Positions 6,538 through 14,336 are shown, counted from the stretch's first letter. The stretch is DNA of 17,149 nt from an uncultured Roseburia sp. (GCA_910584215.1 CAJTYI010000067.1:1-17149), one strand, 5' to 3'. Notes: generated by a model from the sequence alone, not told the origin. Program-made: numbers and translations.

Positions 6538-6548
6538 AAAATTGTATA
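6523..6548 (+). promoter_or_regulatory. Three TGTrwA-like steps at exact 10-bp spacing
   Basis: TGTAAA (6523), TGTGAA (6533) and TGTATA (6543) recur every ten bases across the end of the SDR gene and the leader of the two-component system. The spacing is one base shorter than in a WalR box, so it may be a different response-regulator site or simply A/T-rich coincidence. Confidence 0.2.
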
Positions 6549-6588
6549 TTACTTTCATGTATTTTTAATGATGATCAACTACCATGTG

Positions 6589-6609
6589 CTATAAAGGGGT
6601 ATTTTATAG
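6589..6609. promoter_or_regulatory. Inverted repeat, possible operator of the two-component operon
   Basis: CTATAAA (6589-6595) and TTTATAG (6603-6609) are perfect complements with seven bases between them. They lie about 45 bases upstream of the candidate -10 at 6654. It could be an autoregulatory site for the response regulator. Confidence 0.35.
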
Positions 6610-6630
6610 TATACGTCATATAATTTTACC

Positions 6631-6659
6631 TTTAAATTTTATGAAGTTTCCTATATAAT
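6631..6659 (+). promoter_or_regulatory. Candidate promoter of the two-component operon
   Basis: TTTAAA (6631-6636) and TATAAT (6654-6659) have a 17-base spacer. The -10 is perfect and the -35 matches four of six positions. The start would be about 20 bases before the ATG. A second TATAAT at 6619-6624 lacks a matching -35. Confidence 0.45.
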
Positions 6660-6684
6660 AAAATAAGAGCAAGGGATAGCTGAT

Positions 6685-7356
6685 ATGAAGATACTGGTAG
6701 TAGAAGACGAAAAAGACCTGAATCGATTGATCTGTAAGGAACTGGAATCGGACGGGTATTTGGTGGACTGTTGTTTTGACGGGGTGAGCGCCTACGATTA
6801 TTTGACGCTCGAGGATTACGACGGAGCGATCCTCGATGTCATGCTGCCGGGCATGGACGGTTTTGAAGTACTGCGGCGGGCAAGGAAAGACGGGATATCC
6901 ATCCCGGTTTTATTCCTCAGTGCAAAGGGAGAGATTAAAGATATTGTCAATGGTCTGGACATCGGTGCGGATGACTATATGGTAAAACCATTTCATTTTC
7001 AGGAGCTGCTGGCCCGTGTGCGCGTGATGGTGCGCAAGAAAGCGGATGTGCATGAAAACATATACCGGTGCGGCGATCTGGTCATGGACTGTAATCTGCA
7101 TCAGGTCTGGCGCGGGGAGCGCGAAATTGAGCTTTCACCCAAGGAGTACGCTGTCCTTTTGTATTTGATACGCAATCAGAATATCGTGCTGACGCGCGAT
7201 CAGATTGAAGCCAATATCTGGGACAGTGAACAGGGAGGGTATTCTAATGTGATCGATGTCTATATTCGTTATCTGCGCAAAAAGATCGACCATGATGAGG
7301 ATTTTAAAATGATACAGACTGTGCGCGGCGTGGGATATATTTTAAAGAGCCAGTAG
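6685..7356 (+). CDS. OmpR/PhoB-family response regulator
   Basis: This 223-residue cytosolic transcription factor has an N-terminal receiver domain and a C-terminal winged helix. Receiver residues are in place: the acidic pair Asp8/Glu9, phospho-acceptor Asp51 in LDVMLPG, Ser79 in LFLSAKG and Lys101 in VKPF. The DNA-binding part runs from about 128 to the end, with ELSPKEYAVL, the SNVIDVYIRYLRKKID recognition-helix region and TVRGVGYIL. Length and order are typical. The kinase gene follows after 24 bases and is its likely partner. Only a weak AAGGGA precedes the ATG. The candidate inverted repeat upstream might be its own site. The signal and targets are unknown; the downstream sulfotransferase and CHR genes are possible targets by proximity only. 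Confidence 0.95.
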   Translation: MKILVVEDEKDLNRLICKELESDGYLVDCCFDGVSAYDYLTLEDYDGAILDVMLPGMDGFEVLRRARKDGISIPVLFLSAKGEIKDIVNGLDIGADDYMVKPFHFQELLARVRVMVRKKADVHENIYRCGDLVMDCNLHQVWRGEREIELSPKEYAVLLYLIRNQNIVLTRDQIEANIWDSEQGGYSNVIDVYIRYLRKKIDHDEDFKMIQTVRGVGYILKSQ

Positions 7357-7380
7357 CAATATGCGCCATGGGAGGTTCCG

Positions 7381-8772
7381 ATGAAAAAACCAGCAAACAA
7401 ATGGTCGCTCGCACAGTATATGGTGGGGCTTTTGGTAGCGGCCACGCTCGCACTCTCCGCGGTAATGCTGATCTATGTATATTTTTTTGCAAAGATAGCC
7501 ATTAATTATGATATACAAAGGACTGTGACGGAAGCAGCCGCGTCAAAGGCAAGATATGTTTCCTTAAAAAACGGAAAACTCACGGTAAAAGATGGTTTTG
7601 ACGAGTACGAAGGCAGCATTACCGCGCTTGTGATCAATAGAAAAGGGGAGGTGCTCTATGGCAGTTATCCCGAGGGGGCGCCGGAGCAAACGGAGATCTA
7701 TCTGCTGCATGCGCAGGCAGTGAAATATGGAGGTCAGCTCTGGTATGTGCGCGACAGATTTCAGGGAAGACTGCCCGATCCCGATAGCGGAAAGAAGAGG
7801 AAAGTCTATATCCGCACGATTGTAAACAAAAAAGATATATCGAGCGAATACGAGAGTATGGCAGTGTTTGCTTATGGCAGTATCCTTTTTTTGTGCGGTG
7901 CAATTTTGGTAATCGCTTTTTTCTTTTGCAGGAGAATAAAGCGCTCGATGGACGCCATGTGCCGTTCGGCGGAAAGCATTGGCAAAGATTTCAACATTTC
8001 CAAGCGCATTACCTACGAGGGCAATATCTATGAGATCGATGTGCTCAATGAGGCAAATAACCGTATGTTAGACCGCATGGAGCATGTTTTAAAACAGCAG
8101 GAACAGTTTAATTCCGACGTGGCGCATGAGCTGCGGACGCCGGTGTCTGTGACGCTGGCACAGTGTGAGTATGCCCTAAAGCATCTGGACAATCTGGAGG
8201 AAGTGGACAACGCTTTTCATGTCATCCACCGTCAGTCCGGAAAGATTCATGATATCATCACCCAGCTTTTATATCTGTCCCGCCTGGAGCAGGGAAGATC
8301 AAAATTGCATTGCGAGGAGATTGATTTGCAGGAAGTGGCGGAATCGGTCATTGAAGAGGAAGAGGATATCCTGGAAGGAAAATTGGAAATACGAAAAGAT
8401 CTGTCTCCGGCGGAGACAATGGGCGATATCAGTCTTATCATGATTGCTTTGCAAAATCTGCTCAGCAACGCGATCAAATATGCCGGGGGAAAGCCGGTGG
8501 AGGTATCGACCGGCCAGCAGGGCGACCGTGTGTTTATCTGTGTGCGCAACCACGGCAGAGGCATTGCAGCAGAGGAGCTCGGCAATATTTTTGAACGTTT
8601 TTATAAGGAGGATAAATCGCGCAATTCGGAAGGGTTTGGACTCGGTCTGTCGATTGCCAGTAAAATCATGGAACTGTGTCACGGGGAGGTGACAGCGGAG
8701 AGCAAAGAGGGAGAGGGCAGTCAGTTTACGTTATGGTTTCAATCATTAACAAAAATTGTGGAGAATGAATAA
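7381..8772 (+). CDS. Membrane sensor histidine kinase
   Basis: This 463-residue kinase has transmembrane helices at about 13-37 and 160-182, with an extracellular sensor loop of about 120 residues between them. A HAMP-like region follows, then HisKA with phospho-acceptor His249 in DVAHELRTP, and a HATPase domain. Asn363 marks the N box (NLLSNAIKYA), FERFYKEDKSR the F box, and GFGLGLSIA the G2 box. The G1 box reads RNHGRGI, so the usual DxGxG Asp is Asn; Firmicute kinases often have such a change. GGGAGG at 7370-7375 stands five bases before the ATG. It forms an operon with the response regulator. The loop matches no named sensor domain I recognise, so the signal is unknown. Confidence 0.94.
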   Translation: MKKPANKWSLAQYMVGLLVAATLALSAVMLIYVYFFAKIAINYDIQRTVTEAAASKARYVSLKNGKLTVKDGFDEYEGSITALVINRKGEVLYGSYPEGAPEQTEIYLLHAQAVKYGGQLWYVRDRFQGRLPDPDSGKKRKVYIRTIVNKKDISSEYESMAVFAYGSILFLCGAILVIAFFFCRRIKRSMDAMCRSAESIGKDFNISKRITYEGNIYEIDVLNEANNRMLDRMEHVLKQQEQFNSDVAHELRTPVSVTLAQCEYALKHLDNLEEVDNAFHVIHRQSGKIHDIITQLLYLSRLEQGRSKLHCEEIDLQEVAESVIEEEEDILEGKLEIRKDLSPAETMGDISLIMIALQNLLSNAIKYAGGKPVEVSTGQQGDRVFICVRNHGRGIAAEELGNIFERFYKEDKSRNSEGFGLGLSIASKIMELCHGEVTAESKEGEGSQFTLWFQSLTKIVENE

Positions 8773-8896
8773 CAAAAAATTACAAACAATAGTCATGCAA
8801 GGTTTTTAATCATGCTTTAATTATGCGGCGGTACGATGATGTCAATATAAGAAATGTGCACAAGCTTATCAGAAAAAATGTGAGGAGAGAAGCAAA

Positions 8897-10021
8897 TTGA
8901 AGACACTTTTTGTACACATTGGTACACCTAAGACAGGAACGACATCAATACAGCATCTGCTGTGCCGCAATCGCAGCTTATTAGAAAAACAAGGCTATTG
9001 TTATCCCGATTTCAGTGATCTCTACCCCGGATATTCAACATCGGCAAACGGGCGCTTTTTGGTACAGCAGATTCCAGAGAGCGACGGCGTGGACAGCCTG
9101 CTCGAGGAGAAGAGACGCTATAAGGAGGGCATGGAGAGAGTCATTGCCCTGTTTTCGCTATACGATCATGTGATACTTTCCAATGAAGCTATTTTCCGTG
9201 CGACTTACAAGCGCAGAAGCGATCTGTGGGAGCAGTTAAAAGACGCAGGGCAGCAATATGGCTTTTCGGTCAAAGTGATTATATTTTTGCGGAGGCAGGA
9301 TCAGTATGCGGCTTCCCTCTATAACCAGAACGTCAAAGTAAATACAAGGACGCACGGCGCAGGACTGCAAAAGACATGGAAACAATACATCACGCCGCCG
9401 TGTCCCAAGGAGAGGTCTTTCGATTACTACGAGAGACTGGAGAGCATCCGCGCCGTCCTGGGCAAGGATGCCATGATCGTCCGGCGGTTTGATAAAAAAT
9501 ATTTTTACAAAGATTCTCTTCAGGCCGAGTTTTTGCACCTGATCGGTCTGGAATATACGGACGAGTACCAGCAAAAGCTCTCACAGATCAACCAGAGCCT
9601 GCCTGGAAATACACTTGAGATTATGCGTCTGCTCAATGAAATCGAGTCGTTGGACGAGGACGAGCGCACGTTTTTCCGTCATGCGCTATACCAGGATGCA
9701 GAACTGAGCAGCCGGTATTATAAGACCTGCATGTTTTCTAAGGAGGAGACAAAAGAGTTCCTCGCAAGGTATGAGGAGGGAAACCGCAGGATCGCCGAAG
9801 AGTATCTTGGAGACGGAGAGCCGTTGTTTGATGATACCATAGCAGATCTGCCCAAATATGAGCGCAGAAATGAATACATGATCGATGATGTGATACGTTT
9901 TACCGCACTTTGTACAACGATGCTGATGCGGGAAAACAACAAACTGAGAAAGGAACATGAAACATTGAAAAATAAGATGATGCACCCCGCAAAGACGATA
10001 TGGTCTAAGCTGCGGAGCTAA
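8897..10021 (+). CDS. Sulfotransferase-like protein with C-terminal coiled coil
   Basis: This 374-residue protein begins at a TTG codon preceded by AGGAGAG at seven bases. The N-terminus, LFVHIGTPKTGTTSIQHLL (4-22), carries the PKTGTTS loop (11-17) that binds the 5'-phosphosulfate of PAPS in sulfotransferases. FLRRQDQYAASLYNQ (about 130-144) resembles the 3'-phosphate-binding segment. The last 45 residues (RENNKLRKEHETLKNKM) look like a coiled coil ending in a basic tail, suggesting oligomerisation or membrane contact. There is no signal peptide. Bacterial relatives transfer sulfate to sugars, lipids or polysaccharides; the acceptor here is unknown. The CHR gene begins nine bases downstream, so the two are co-transcribed. 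The 124 bases upstream hold no clear promoter, so it may belong to the two-component transcript. Confidence 0.75.
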   Translation: MKTLFVHIGTPKTGTTSIQHLLCRNRSLLEKQGYCYPDFSDLYPGYSTSANGRFLVQQIPESDGVDSLLEEKRRYKEGMERVIALFSLYDHVILSNEAIFRATYKRRSDLWEQLKDAGQQYGFSVKVIIFLRRQDQYAASLYNQNVKVNTRTHGAGLQKTWKQYITPPCPKERSFDYYERLESIRAVLGKDAMIVRRFDKKYFYKDSLQAEFLHLIGLEYTDEYQQKLSQINQSLPGNTLEIMRLLNEIESLDEDERTFFRHALYQDAELSSRYYKTCMFSKEETKEFLARYEEGNRRIAEEYLGDGEPLFDDTIADLPKYERRNEYMIDDVIRFTALCTTMLMRENNKLRKEHETLKNKMMHPAKTIWSKLRS

Positions 10022-10030
10022 CGCTAATTG

Positions 10031-11476
10031 ATGAAAGACTTTTTTAAATTTTTACTGCGCATGATGCGGATCGGCAGTATTGGGTTCGGGGGTGGAACGG
10101 CGCTGATACCTGTCATAGAGGAAGAGTTTGTCAAGAGACAAAAGCTGGAATCGAAACAAAAGTTTGATAAAGACGTGATTGTGGCCGGCCTTACGCCGGG
10201 AGCGCTGCCGGTAGAGCTTGCGGCGGCGATCGGAAAAAAGGCGTATGGGATCAGGGGAATGCTCGCTGCACCGCTTGCGATGGCCCTGCCTGGCGTGGCG
10301 GCCACGATCGCGCTTTTCACCGTACTGTCCGTGGCGGAGTCGGGGATTTTGGAGTGGATGGAGCTGGCGTCGATTGCGGCGTCCGCTTTTATTATCTATC
10401 TGCTGCTGGGGTATGTGGGAAAACTGTTGGCGGGCTGCAAAAAAGAGAGCAGCGGGCGTTTTTATAAGGCTCTGCTCGTGATCGCCGCCGTATGTGTGAT
10501 GGTATGCGGCAGCAATATTTCCAAACTTTTCGGTTTGGGCGGCGCAGCCATATTCCAGGCTTCTACGGTTCATGTGCTGATCGTAGCCTTTTTCTTTGTC
10601 TTTTATACCGGTGGAACCTACACCTGGAAAAATATTCTGGTTTCTGCGGCAGTGTCGGTGCTCTTTTTGCTCAGCCACGGCAAAGAACACATTATCAGCC
10701 AACAGCCGCTGATCTGGGGAATTGAGATTCTTATGCTCGCGCTTGCGCTTTATGGTCTGTCTGTGAGCGCCAGGCGGGAAGGGTGGGAAGTTCCGCATCT
10801 AAAACGGCGCCAGATGGCCAAAGAGGCAGTGATGTGGTTTCTGTTTTTATTGCTGCTTTCGGCGCCAGCATTATTTTTGGTCAGGAACGGAGTGATGTTT
10901 GTCGCCAAGGGCGTTTTGTCCTCCCTGATGTCCTACGGGGGAGGAGACGCCTTTCTTGTAATTGCCGACGGTCTTTTTGTGGAGAGCGGTATGCTGCCGG
11001 AGGAGGTATTTTATGGGCAGGTCAGCGTAGTGGTAAATATCCTGCCAGGGTCGATACTCTGTAAGGTACTTGCGGGTGTGGGCTATTATATCGGCTACGG
11101 GACCGACGGCCGGGTATTGTCCGGCGTCCTTTTGGCAGTGGCGGGCGTCTCGGCGGGCGTGGCGGCCTCCTGCGGCGTATATGGCATGGTCTATCACATC
11201 TATGACGGTGTGCGCTCATTCTCCACAGTACGACTCTTTGAGCGCTGGTTCCGCCCGATCTTCGCAGGGCTTCTCATCAACCTGGTATTGTCGCTGTGCA
11301 ATCAGGTGAGACATATCAGCCTTACGCCTGCGGTGAACGGCAATCTGCTCATGTCCGGCATGCTGGGACTCGCCGCGGTTGATCTGCTGCTCGGCAGTAA
11401 AACAAAATTGAAATCCATGTGGCTGCTGCTGTTTAATCTCGCGGTGGTCGCAATCCTGGCATTTGTATTAATCTGA
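10031..11476 (+). CDS. Two-domain CHR (chromate transporter family) membrane protein
   Basis: This 481-residue hydrophobic protein has about ten membrane segments and two CHR domains. The N-terminal half carries IGSIGFGGGTALIPVIEEEF (about 15-34). The second half has the related SYGGGDAFLVIADGLFVESG followed by VNILPGSI and a Gly-rich helix, as in long-chain ChrA proteins. The family moves chromate out of cells in some bacteria. Many clostridial members have no tested substrate, and other oxyanions such as sulfate are possible. I started at the ATG at 10031; TTG at 10028 would add one residue. The ribosome binding site (CGGAG) is weak and lies inside the upstream gene, pointing to coupled translation with the sulfotransferase-like gene. 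A strong terminator follows at 11483. No reductase or resistance regulator is adjacent. Confidence 0.85.
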   Translation: MKDFFKFLLRMMRIGSIGFGGGTALIPVIEEEFVKRQKLESKQKFDKDVIVAGLTPGALPVELAAAIGKKAYGIRGMLAAPLAMALPGVAATIALFTVLSVAESGILEWMELASIAASAFIIYLLLGYVGKLLAGCKKESSGRFYKALLVIAAVCVMVCGSNISKLFGLGGAAIFQASTVHVLIVAFFFVFYTGGTYTWKNILVSAAVSVLFLLSHGKEHIISQQPLIWGIEILMLALALYGLSVSARREGWEVPHLKRRQMAKEAVMWFLFLLLLSAPALFLVRNGVMFVAKGVLSSLMSYGGGDAFLVIADGLFVESGMLPEEVFYGQVSVVVNILPGSILCKVLAGVGYYIGYGTDGRVLSGVLLAVAGVSAGVAASCGVYGMVYHIYDGVRSFSTVRLFERWFRPIFAGLLINLVLSLCNQVRHISLTPAVNGNLLMSGMLGLAAVDLLLGSKTKLKSMWLLLFNLAVVAILAFVLI

Positions 11477-11482
11477 TAACAG

Positions 11483-11513
11483 AAGCTGCCGCATCTAGGT
11501 GCGGCGGCTTTTT
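11483..11513 (+). terminator. Rho-independent terminator after the CHR gene
   Basis: AAGCTGCCGCA (11483-11493) pairs with TGCGGCGGCTT (11500-11510) over 11 base pairs including one T-G, with a six-base loop and a T-run. It separates the CHR transcript from spoVAD. Confidence 0.88.
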
Positions 11514-11614
11514 CGTATATAGATCATATTTAAATTTCCTATCTCTGCAAACAGAGCTGCGCCCGGCGGTTTGGGAAAAGCGCCTTTTGAGTGCCGCAAA
11601 TTTTTTAAAGTCGG

Positions 11615-11643
11615 GTATAGATTGCGTCATATGGCACAAAATA
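11615..11643 (+). promoter_or_regulatory. Candidate sigma-G promoter for spoVAD
   Basis: GTATA (11615-11619) fits the forespore sigma-G -35 consensus GHATR. CAAAATA (11637-11643) matches six of seven positions of the -10 CATNHTA. The spacer is 17 bases, against about 18 expected. The start would be about 40 bases before the spoVAD ATG. In Bacillus the spoVA operon is sigma-G dependent, which supports the reading. Confidence 0.4.
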
Positions 11644-11691
11644 ACGGTAAAAGAATCGCGTTACAAAATCGAAGGAGGAAAGAGGTAGACT

Positions 11692-12699
11692 ATGCAGATA
11701 GGAAAACAGAGCCTGCAGTTTGACGAGGCGCCCTATATTATTGCCAGCGCCAGCATCGTGGGAAAAAAAGAGAGCGAAGGGCCGCTGGGCAATTATTTTG
11801 ATGTCGTGGGAGAGGATGATAAGTTTGGACAGGACACCTGGGAGGAGGCGGAGAGCACGCTGCAAAAAGAAGCCTTTCAGATGGCAGTTGGCAAAGCGGG
11901 ATTAAAAAAAGAAGATATCCGCTACTTGTTTTCCGGCGATCTGCTTGGGCAAAATATCGCCACGTCGTTTGGCCTGATGGATTACCAGGTGCCGCTCTTT
12001 GGGTTATACGGCGCCTGCAGTACCTGCGGCGAGGCGTTGTCTTTGGGTGCAATGTGCGTGGCGGCAGGATATGCCGATTATGTTGTCTCCATGACGTCGA
12101 GCCATTTTGCGAGCGCGGAAAAACAGTTTCGGTTTCCGCTCGAATATGCCAATCAGAGGCCAAAATCGGCGACCTGGACAGTCACGGGCAGCGGCGCTTA
12201 TGTGCTCGGCAAGAGGAAGAGCAAATCGCGCATCACAGGGATTACCACGGGAAAGATTGTGGACTACGGAATCAAAGACTCCATGAATATGGGGGCGGCT
12301 ATGGCGCCCGCGGCTTCCGACGTCATCTGTCAGCATTTGAAAGATTTTGACCGGCAGCCGGATTATTACGACAAAATTATCACCGGTGATTTGGGGACGA
12401 TCGGACAGGAAATCCTCATTGATCTGGCAAAACAGCAGGGATATGACCTTAGCGGCATCCATGCAGACTGCGGGATTGAGATCTACGACGGCAAACGCCA
12501 GGGAACCGGAGCCGGAGGCAGCGGATGCGGCTGTTCCGCCGCTACGCTGAGCGCCTATTATCTAAAACAAGTACAGGAAGCGCGACTGCATAAGATCTTG
12601 TTTGTGCCGACTGGGGCTTTGCTTTCCACGGTATCTTTCAACGAAGGAATGACCGTGCCGGGGATTGCACATGCGGTCGTGATTGAGCACGCGAGTTAG
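11692..12699 (+). CDS. spoVAD: Stage V sporulation protein AD
   Basis: This 335-residue protein is close to the 338 residues of B. subtilis SpoVAD. It has the thiolase-like fold of the family, with GQNIATSFGLMDYQVPLFG, the cysteine block YGACSTCGEALSLGAM, SSHFASAEKQFRFPLEY, and TGDLGTIGQEIL. SpoVAD sits at the forespore inner membrane, binds dipicolinic acid and takes part in its uptake during spore formation and release at germination. GAAGGAGG stands before the ATG. spoVAE follows after a 78-base gap. The usual partner spoVAC is not next to it; a CHR transporter gene and a terminator lie upstream instead. Identification is secure. Confidence 0.96.
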   Translation: MQIGKQSLQFDEAPYIIASASIVGKKESEGPLGNYFDVVGEDDKFGQDTWEEAESTLQKEAFQMAVGKAGLKKEDIRYLFSGDLLGQNIATSFGLMDYQVPLFGLYGACSTCGEALSLGAMCVAAGYADYVVSMTSSHFASAEKQFRFPLEYANQRPKSATWTVTGSGAYVLGKRKSKSRITGITTGKIVDYGIKDSMNMGAAMAPAASDVICQHLKDFDRQPDYYDKIITGDLGTIGQEILIDLAKQQGYDLSGIHADCGIEIYDGKRQGTGAGGSGCGCSAATLSAYYLKQVQEARLHKILFVPTGALLSTVSFNEGMTVPGIAHAVVIEHAS

Positions 12700-12777
12700 A
12701 AAAGGGCGATGATTGCCGTCACGGCGGTCGGATGGGAAAGCTGCCGAATGAAAAAGAGAAAGGGTAAGTGGAATGAT

Positions 12778-13134
12778 ATGGATTATGTAAATGCTTTCTG
12801 GGTGGGCGGTCTGATCTGCGCCTTAGTCCAGATTTTAATGGAAAAAACAAAGATGCTGCCCGGCAGGATTATGGTGCTGCTGGTATGCCTTGGGGCGGTG
12901 CTCGGCGCACTTCAGATCTATCAGCCGTTCGCAGATTTTGCGGGCGCCGGGGCGAGTGTGCCGCTGCTTGGTTTTGGAAACACGCTCTGGAAAGGTGTGA
13001 AAGAGGCGATTGACAACGAGGGATTTATGGGAATCTTTATGGGCGGATTTAAGGCCAGCGCCATCGGCATATCCGCCGCGCTGATCTTTTCATACATCGC
13101 CAGCCTGGTTTTCCAGCCGCAGACAAAAAAATAA
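12778..13134 (+). CDS. spoVAE: Stage V sporulation protein AE (SpoVAEb type)
   Basis: This 118-residue membrane protein starts MDYVNAFWVGGLICALVQILM and has about three to four hydrophobic helices, with the Gly-rich GFMGIFMGGFKASAIGISAALIF near the end. Length and order fit SpoVAEb, a membrane component of the dipicolinic acid channel. I chose the ATG at 12778 because family members begin close to this point. In-frame upstream starts at 12748 and 12709 would add basic residues not typical of the family, although ribosome binding sites are weak for all choices (AAGGG at 12760-12764 is best). It is the second gene after spoVAD. The KDPG operon promoter begins five bases after its stop codon, leaving no room for a separate terminator. 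Confidence 0.88.
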   Translation: MDYVNAFWVGGLICALVQILMEKTKMLPGRIMVLLVCLGAVLGALQIYQPFADFAGAGASVPLLGFGNTLWKGVKEAIDNEGFMGIFMGGFKASAIGISAALIFSYIASLVFQPQTKK

Positions 13135-13139
13135 ACTGG

Positions 13140-13167
13140 TTGACAAGAACACCTGAAATGTTATAAT
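13140..13167 (+). promoter_or_regulatory. Sigma-A promoter of the aldolase-HIT-IclR operon
   Basis: Perfect TTGACA (13140-13145), 16-base spacer, perfect TATAAT (13162-13167). The start is expected near 13174, leaving a leader of about 125 bases that contains the operator palindromes. Confidence 0.8.
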
Positions 13168-13184
13168 TAAATTGTATCGTAATA

Positions 13185-13220
13185 TGAAAAACAGTTTCAC
13201 AATGTGAAAATTATAATTTT
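13185..13220. promoter_or_regulatory. Overlapping palindromes, probable IclR/KdgR-type operator
   Basis: TGAAA-N5-TTTCA at 13185-13199 overlaps TTTCACA-A-TGTGAAA at 13195-13209, and AAAATTATAATTTT at 13207-13220 is also a perfect palindrome. The three TGAAA half-sites begin at 13185, 13195 (inverted) and 13205, a 10-bp step. The first palindrome resembles the enterobacterial KdgR box AATRAAAYRNYRTTTYATT. It lies just downstream of the promoter, where a repressor would block transcription. The IclR protein encoded at the operon's end is the obvious candidate. Confidence 0.6.
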
Positions 13221-13297
13221 TTGGCGGCCGTATGGGGATGGATACGCTTGAAACAACGCAGAGAACAATGAAATTATAACATAAAGGAGAAGAGACT

Positions 13298-14260
13298 ATG
13301 AACAAAGTATTGGAAGAGTTTTCTAAAATCGGTATTATTCCGGTGATCGCACTCGACAACGTGGAGGATGCCGAGCCGTTGGCAAAGGCGTTGATCGACG
13401 GCGGACTTCCGTGTGCCGAGGTGACATTCCGCACGGCTGCGGCGGAGGAGTCCATCCGCATTATGGCGGAGAAGTTTCCGCAAATGCTTGTCGGAGCCGG
13501 AACGGTTCTCACAACCGAGCAGGTGGACCGCGCAGTGGGAGCGGGCGCAAAATTTATTGTCAGCCCGGGTTTAAATCCCAAGGTTGTAAAATACTGTGTG
13601 GACAAGGGGATTCCTGTGACGCCGGGGTGCTCGAACCCGAGCGATGTGGAGGTTGCCATTGAGCTGGGACTTGACGTTGTAAAGTTTTTCCCGGCGGAGG
13701 CGGCAGGCGGCCTAAATATGATCAAGTCCATGGCTGCGCCTTACACCAAGATGAAGTTTATGCCGACCGGCGGCATCAATGCCAAGAATATCTGCAGCTA
13801 TCTTGATTTTAAGAAGATCATCGCCTGCGGCGGTTCCTGGATGGTCAACAAAGACATGATTGCGGCAAAAGACTGGGCAGGCATCACTGCGCTCACCAAA
13901 GAGGCAGTTGGCACTATGCTTGGCTTCAAACTGCTTCATGTCGGTATCAACAATGCCGATGAGTCTGCGGCTATGGCAGATTCCGAGAAGCTGGCGACGC
14001 TGTTTGGCGAGGATATGAAGAACGGCAACAGCTCGGTATTCGTGGGAACGCTGATTGAGATGATGAAAATGCAGGGGCGTGGTACGCACGGCCATATTGC
14101 AATCCAGACCAATTACCTGGATCGCGCCATGTATCATCTGGAGAAACGCGGCTTTGAGTTTGACGAGACAGGATTTGTGTATAACGACAAGGGCGAGCTG
14201 AAAGTTGCCTACTTAAAGGGCGAGATCGCGGGATTTGCGATTCACTTTAACCAGAAATAA
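13298..14260 (+). CDS. eda: KDPG/KHG aldolase fused to a VOC-like domain
   Basis: The N-terminal 205-210 residues of this 320-residue protein are a 2-dehydro-3-deoxyphosphogluconate / 4-hydroxy-2-oxoglutarate aldolase. This class I enzyme splits KDPG into pyruvate and glyceraldehyde-3-phosphate. Glu41, Arg45 (EVTFRT) and Schiff-base Lys129 (VKFFPAEA) correspond to Glu45, Arg49 and Lys133 of E. coli Eda at a constant offset of four. GAGTVLT, SPGLNP and MPTGGI are also present. The last 110 residues have the look of a glyoxalase/VOC fold (KLLHVGINN, HIAIQTNYLD, KGEIAGFAIHF), with His214 and His266 as possible metal ligands. Its role is unknown. AAAGGAG precedes the ATG. It is first in an operon with a HIT protein and an IclR regulator; no KDG kinase gene is seen in the window. 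Confidence 0.9.
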   Translation: MNKVLEEFSKIGIIPVIALDNVEDAEPLAKALIDGGLPCAEVTFRTAAAEESIRIMAEKFPQMLVGAGTVLTTEQVDRAVGAGAKFIVSPGLNPKVVKYCVDKGIPVTPGCSNPSDVEVAIELGLDVVKFFPAEAAGGLNMIKSMAAPYTKMKFMPTGGINAKNICSYLDFKKIIACGGSWMVNKDMIAAKDWAGITALTKEAVGTMLGFKLLHVGINNADESAAMADSEKLATLFGEDMKNGNSSVFVGTLIEMMKMQGRGTHGHIAIQTNYLDRAMYHLEKRGFEFDETGFVYNDKGELKVAYLKGEIAGFAIHFNQK

Positions 14261-14311
14261 TCAAAGATTGTAAAGACGGGAGGTTGTTGCATGGCGGGGC
14301 CGGTGCGGCAG

Positions 14312-14336
14312 CCTCCTTTTGATTATCCAAAGGAGG
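14312..14336 (+). promoter_or_regulatory. Hairpin that sequesters the HIT gene ribosome binding site
   Basis: CCTCCTTT at 14312-14319 is perfectly complementary to AAAGGAGG at 14329-14336, the Shine-Dalgarno sequence of the ATG at 14345, with a nine-base loop. An upstream in-frame ATG at 14291 has its own GGGAGG at 14278-14283. Ribosomes started at 14291 would melt the hairpin. Confidence 0.6.

Noticed and set aside
6523..6538. Second WalR box before the response regulator
   Set aside because: The half-sites are separated by four bases instead of five and the second deviates (TGTGAA).
10052..10798. 248-residue open frame opposite the CHR gene
   Set aside because: Composition is rich in Arg, His and Gln as expected of an antisense shadow; the plus strand encodes a clear membrane transporter there.
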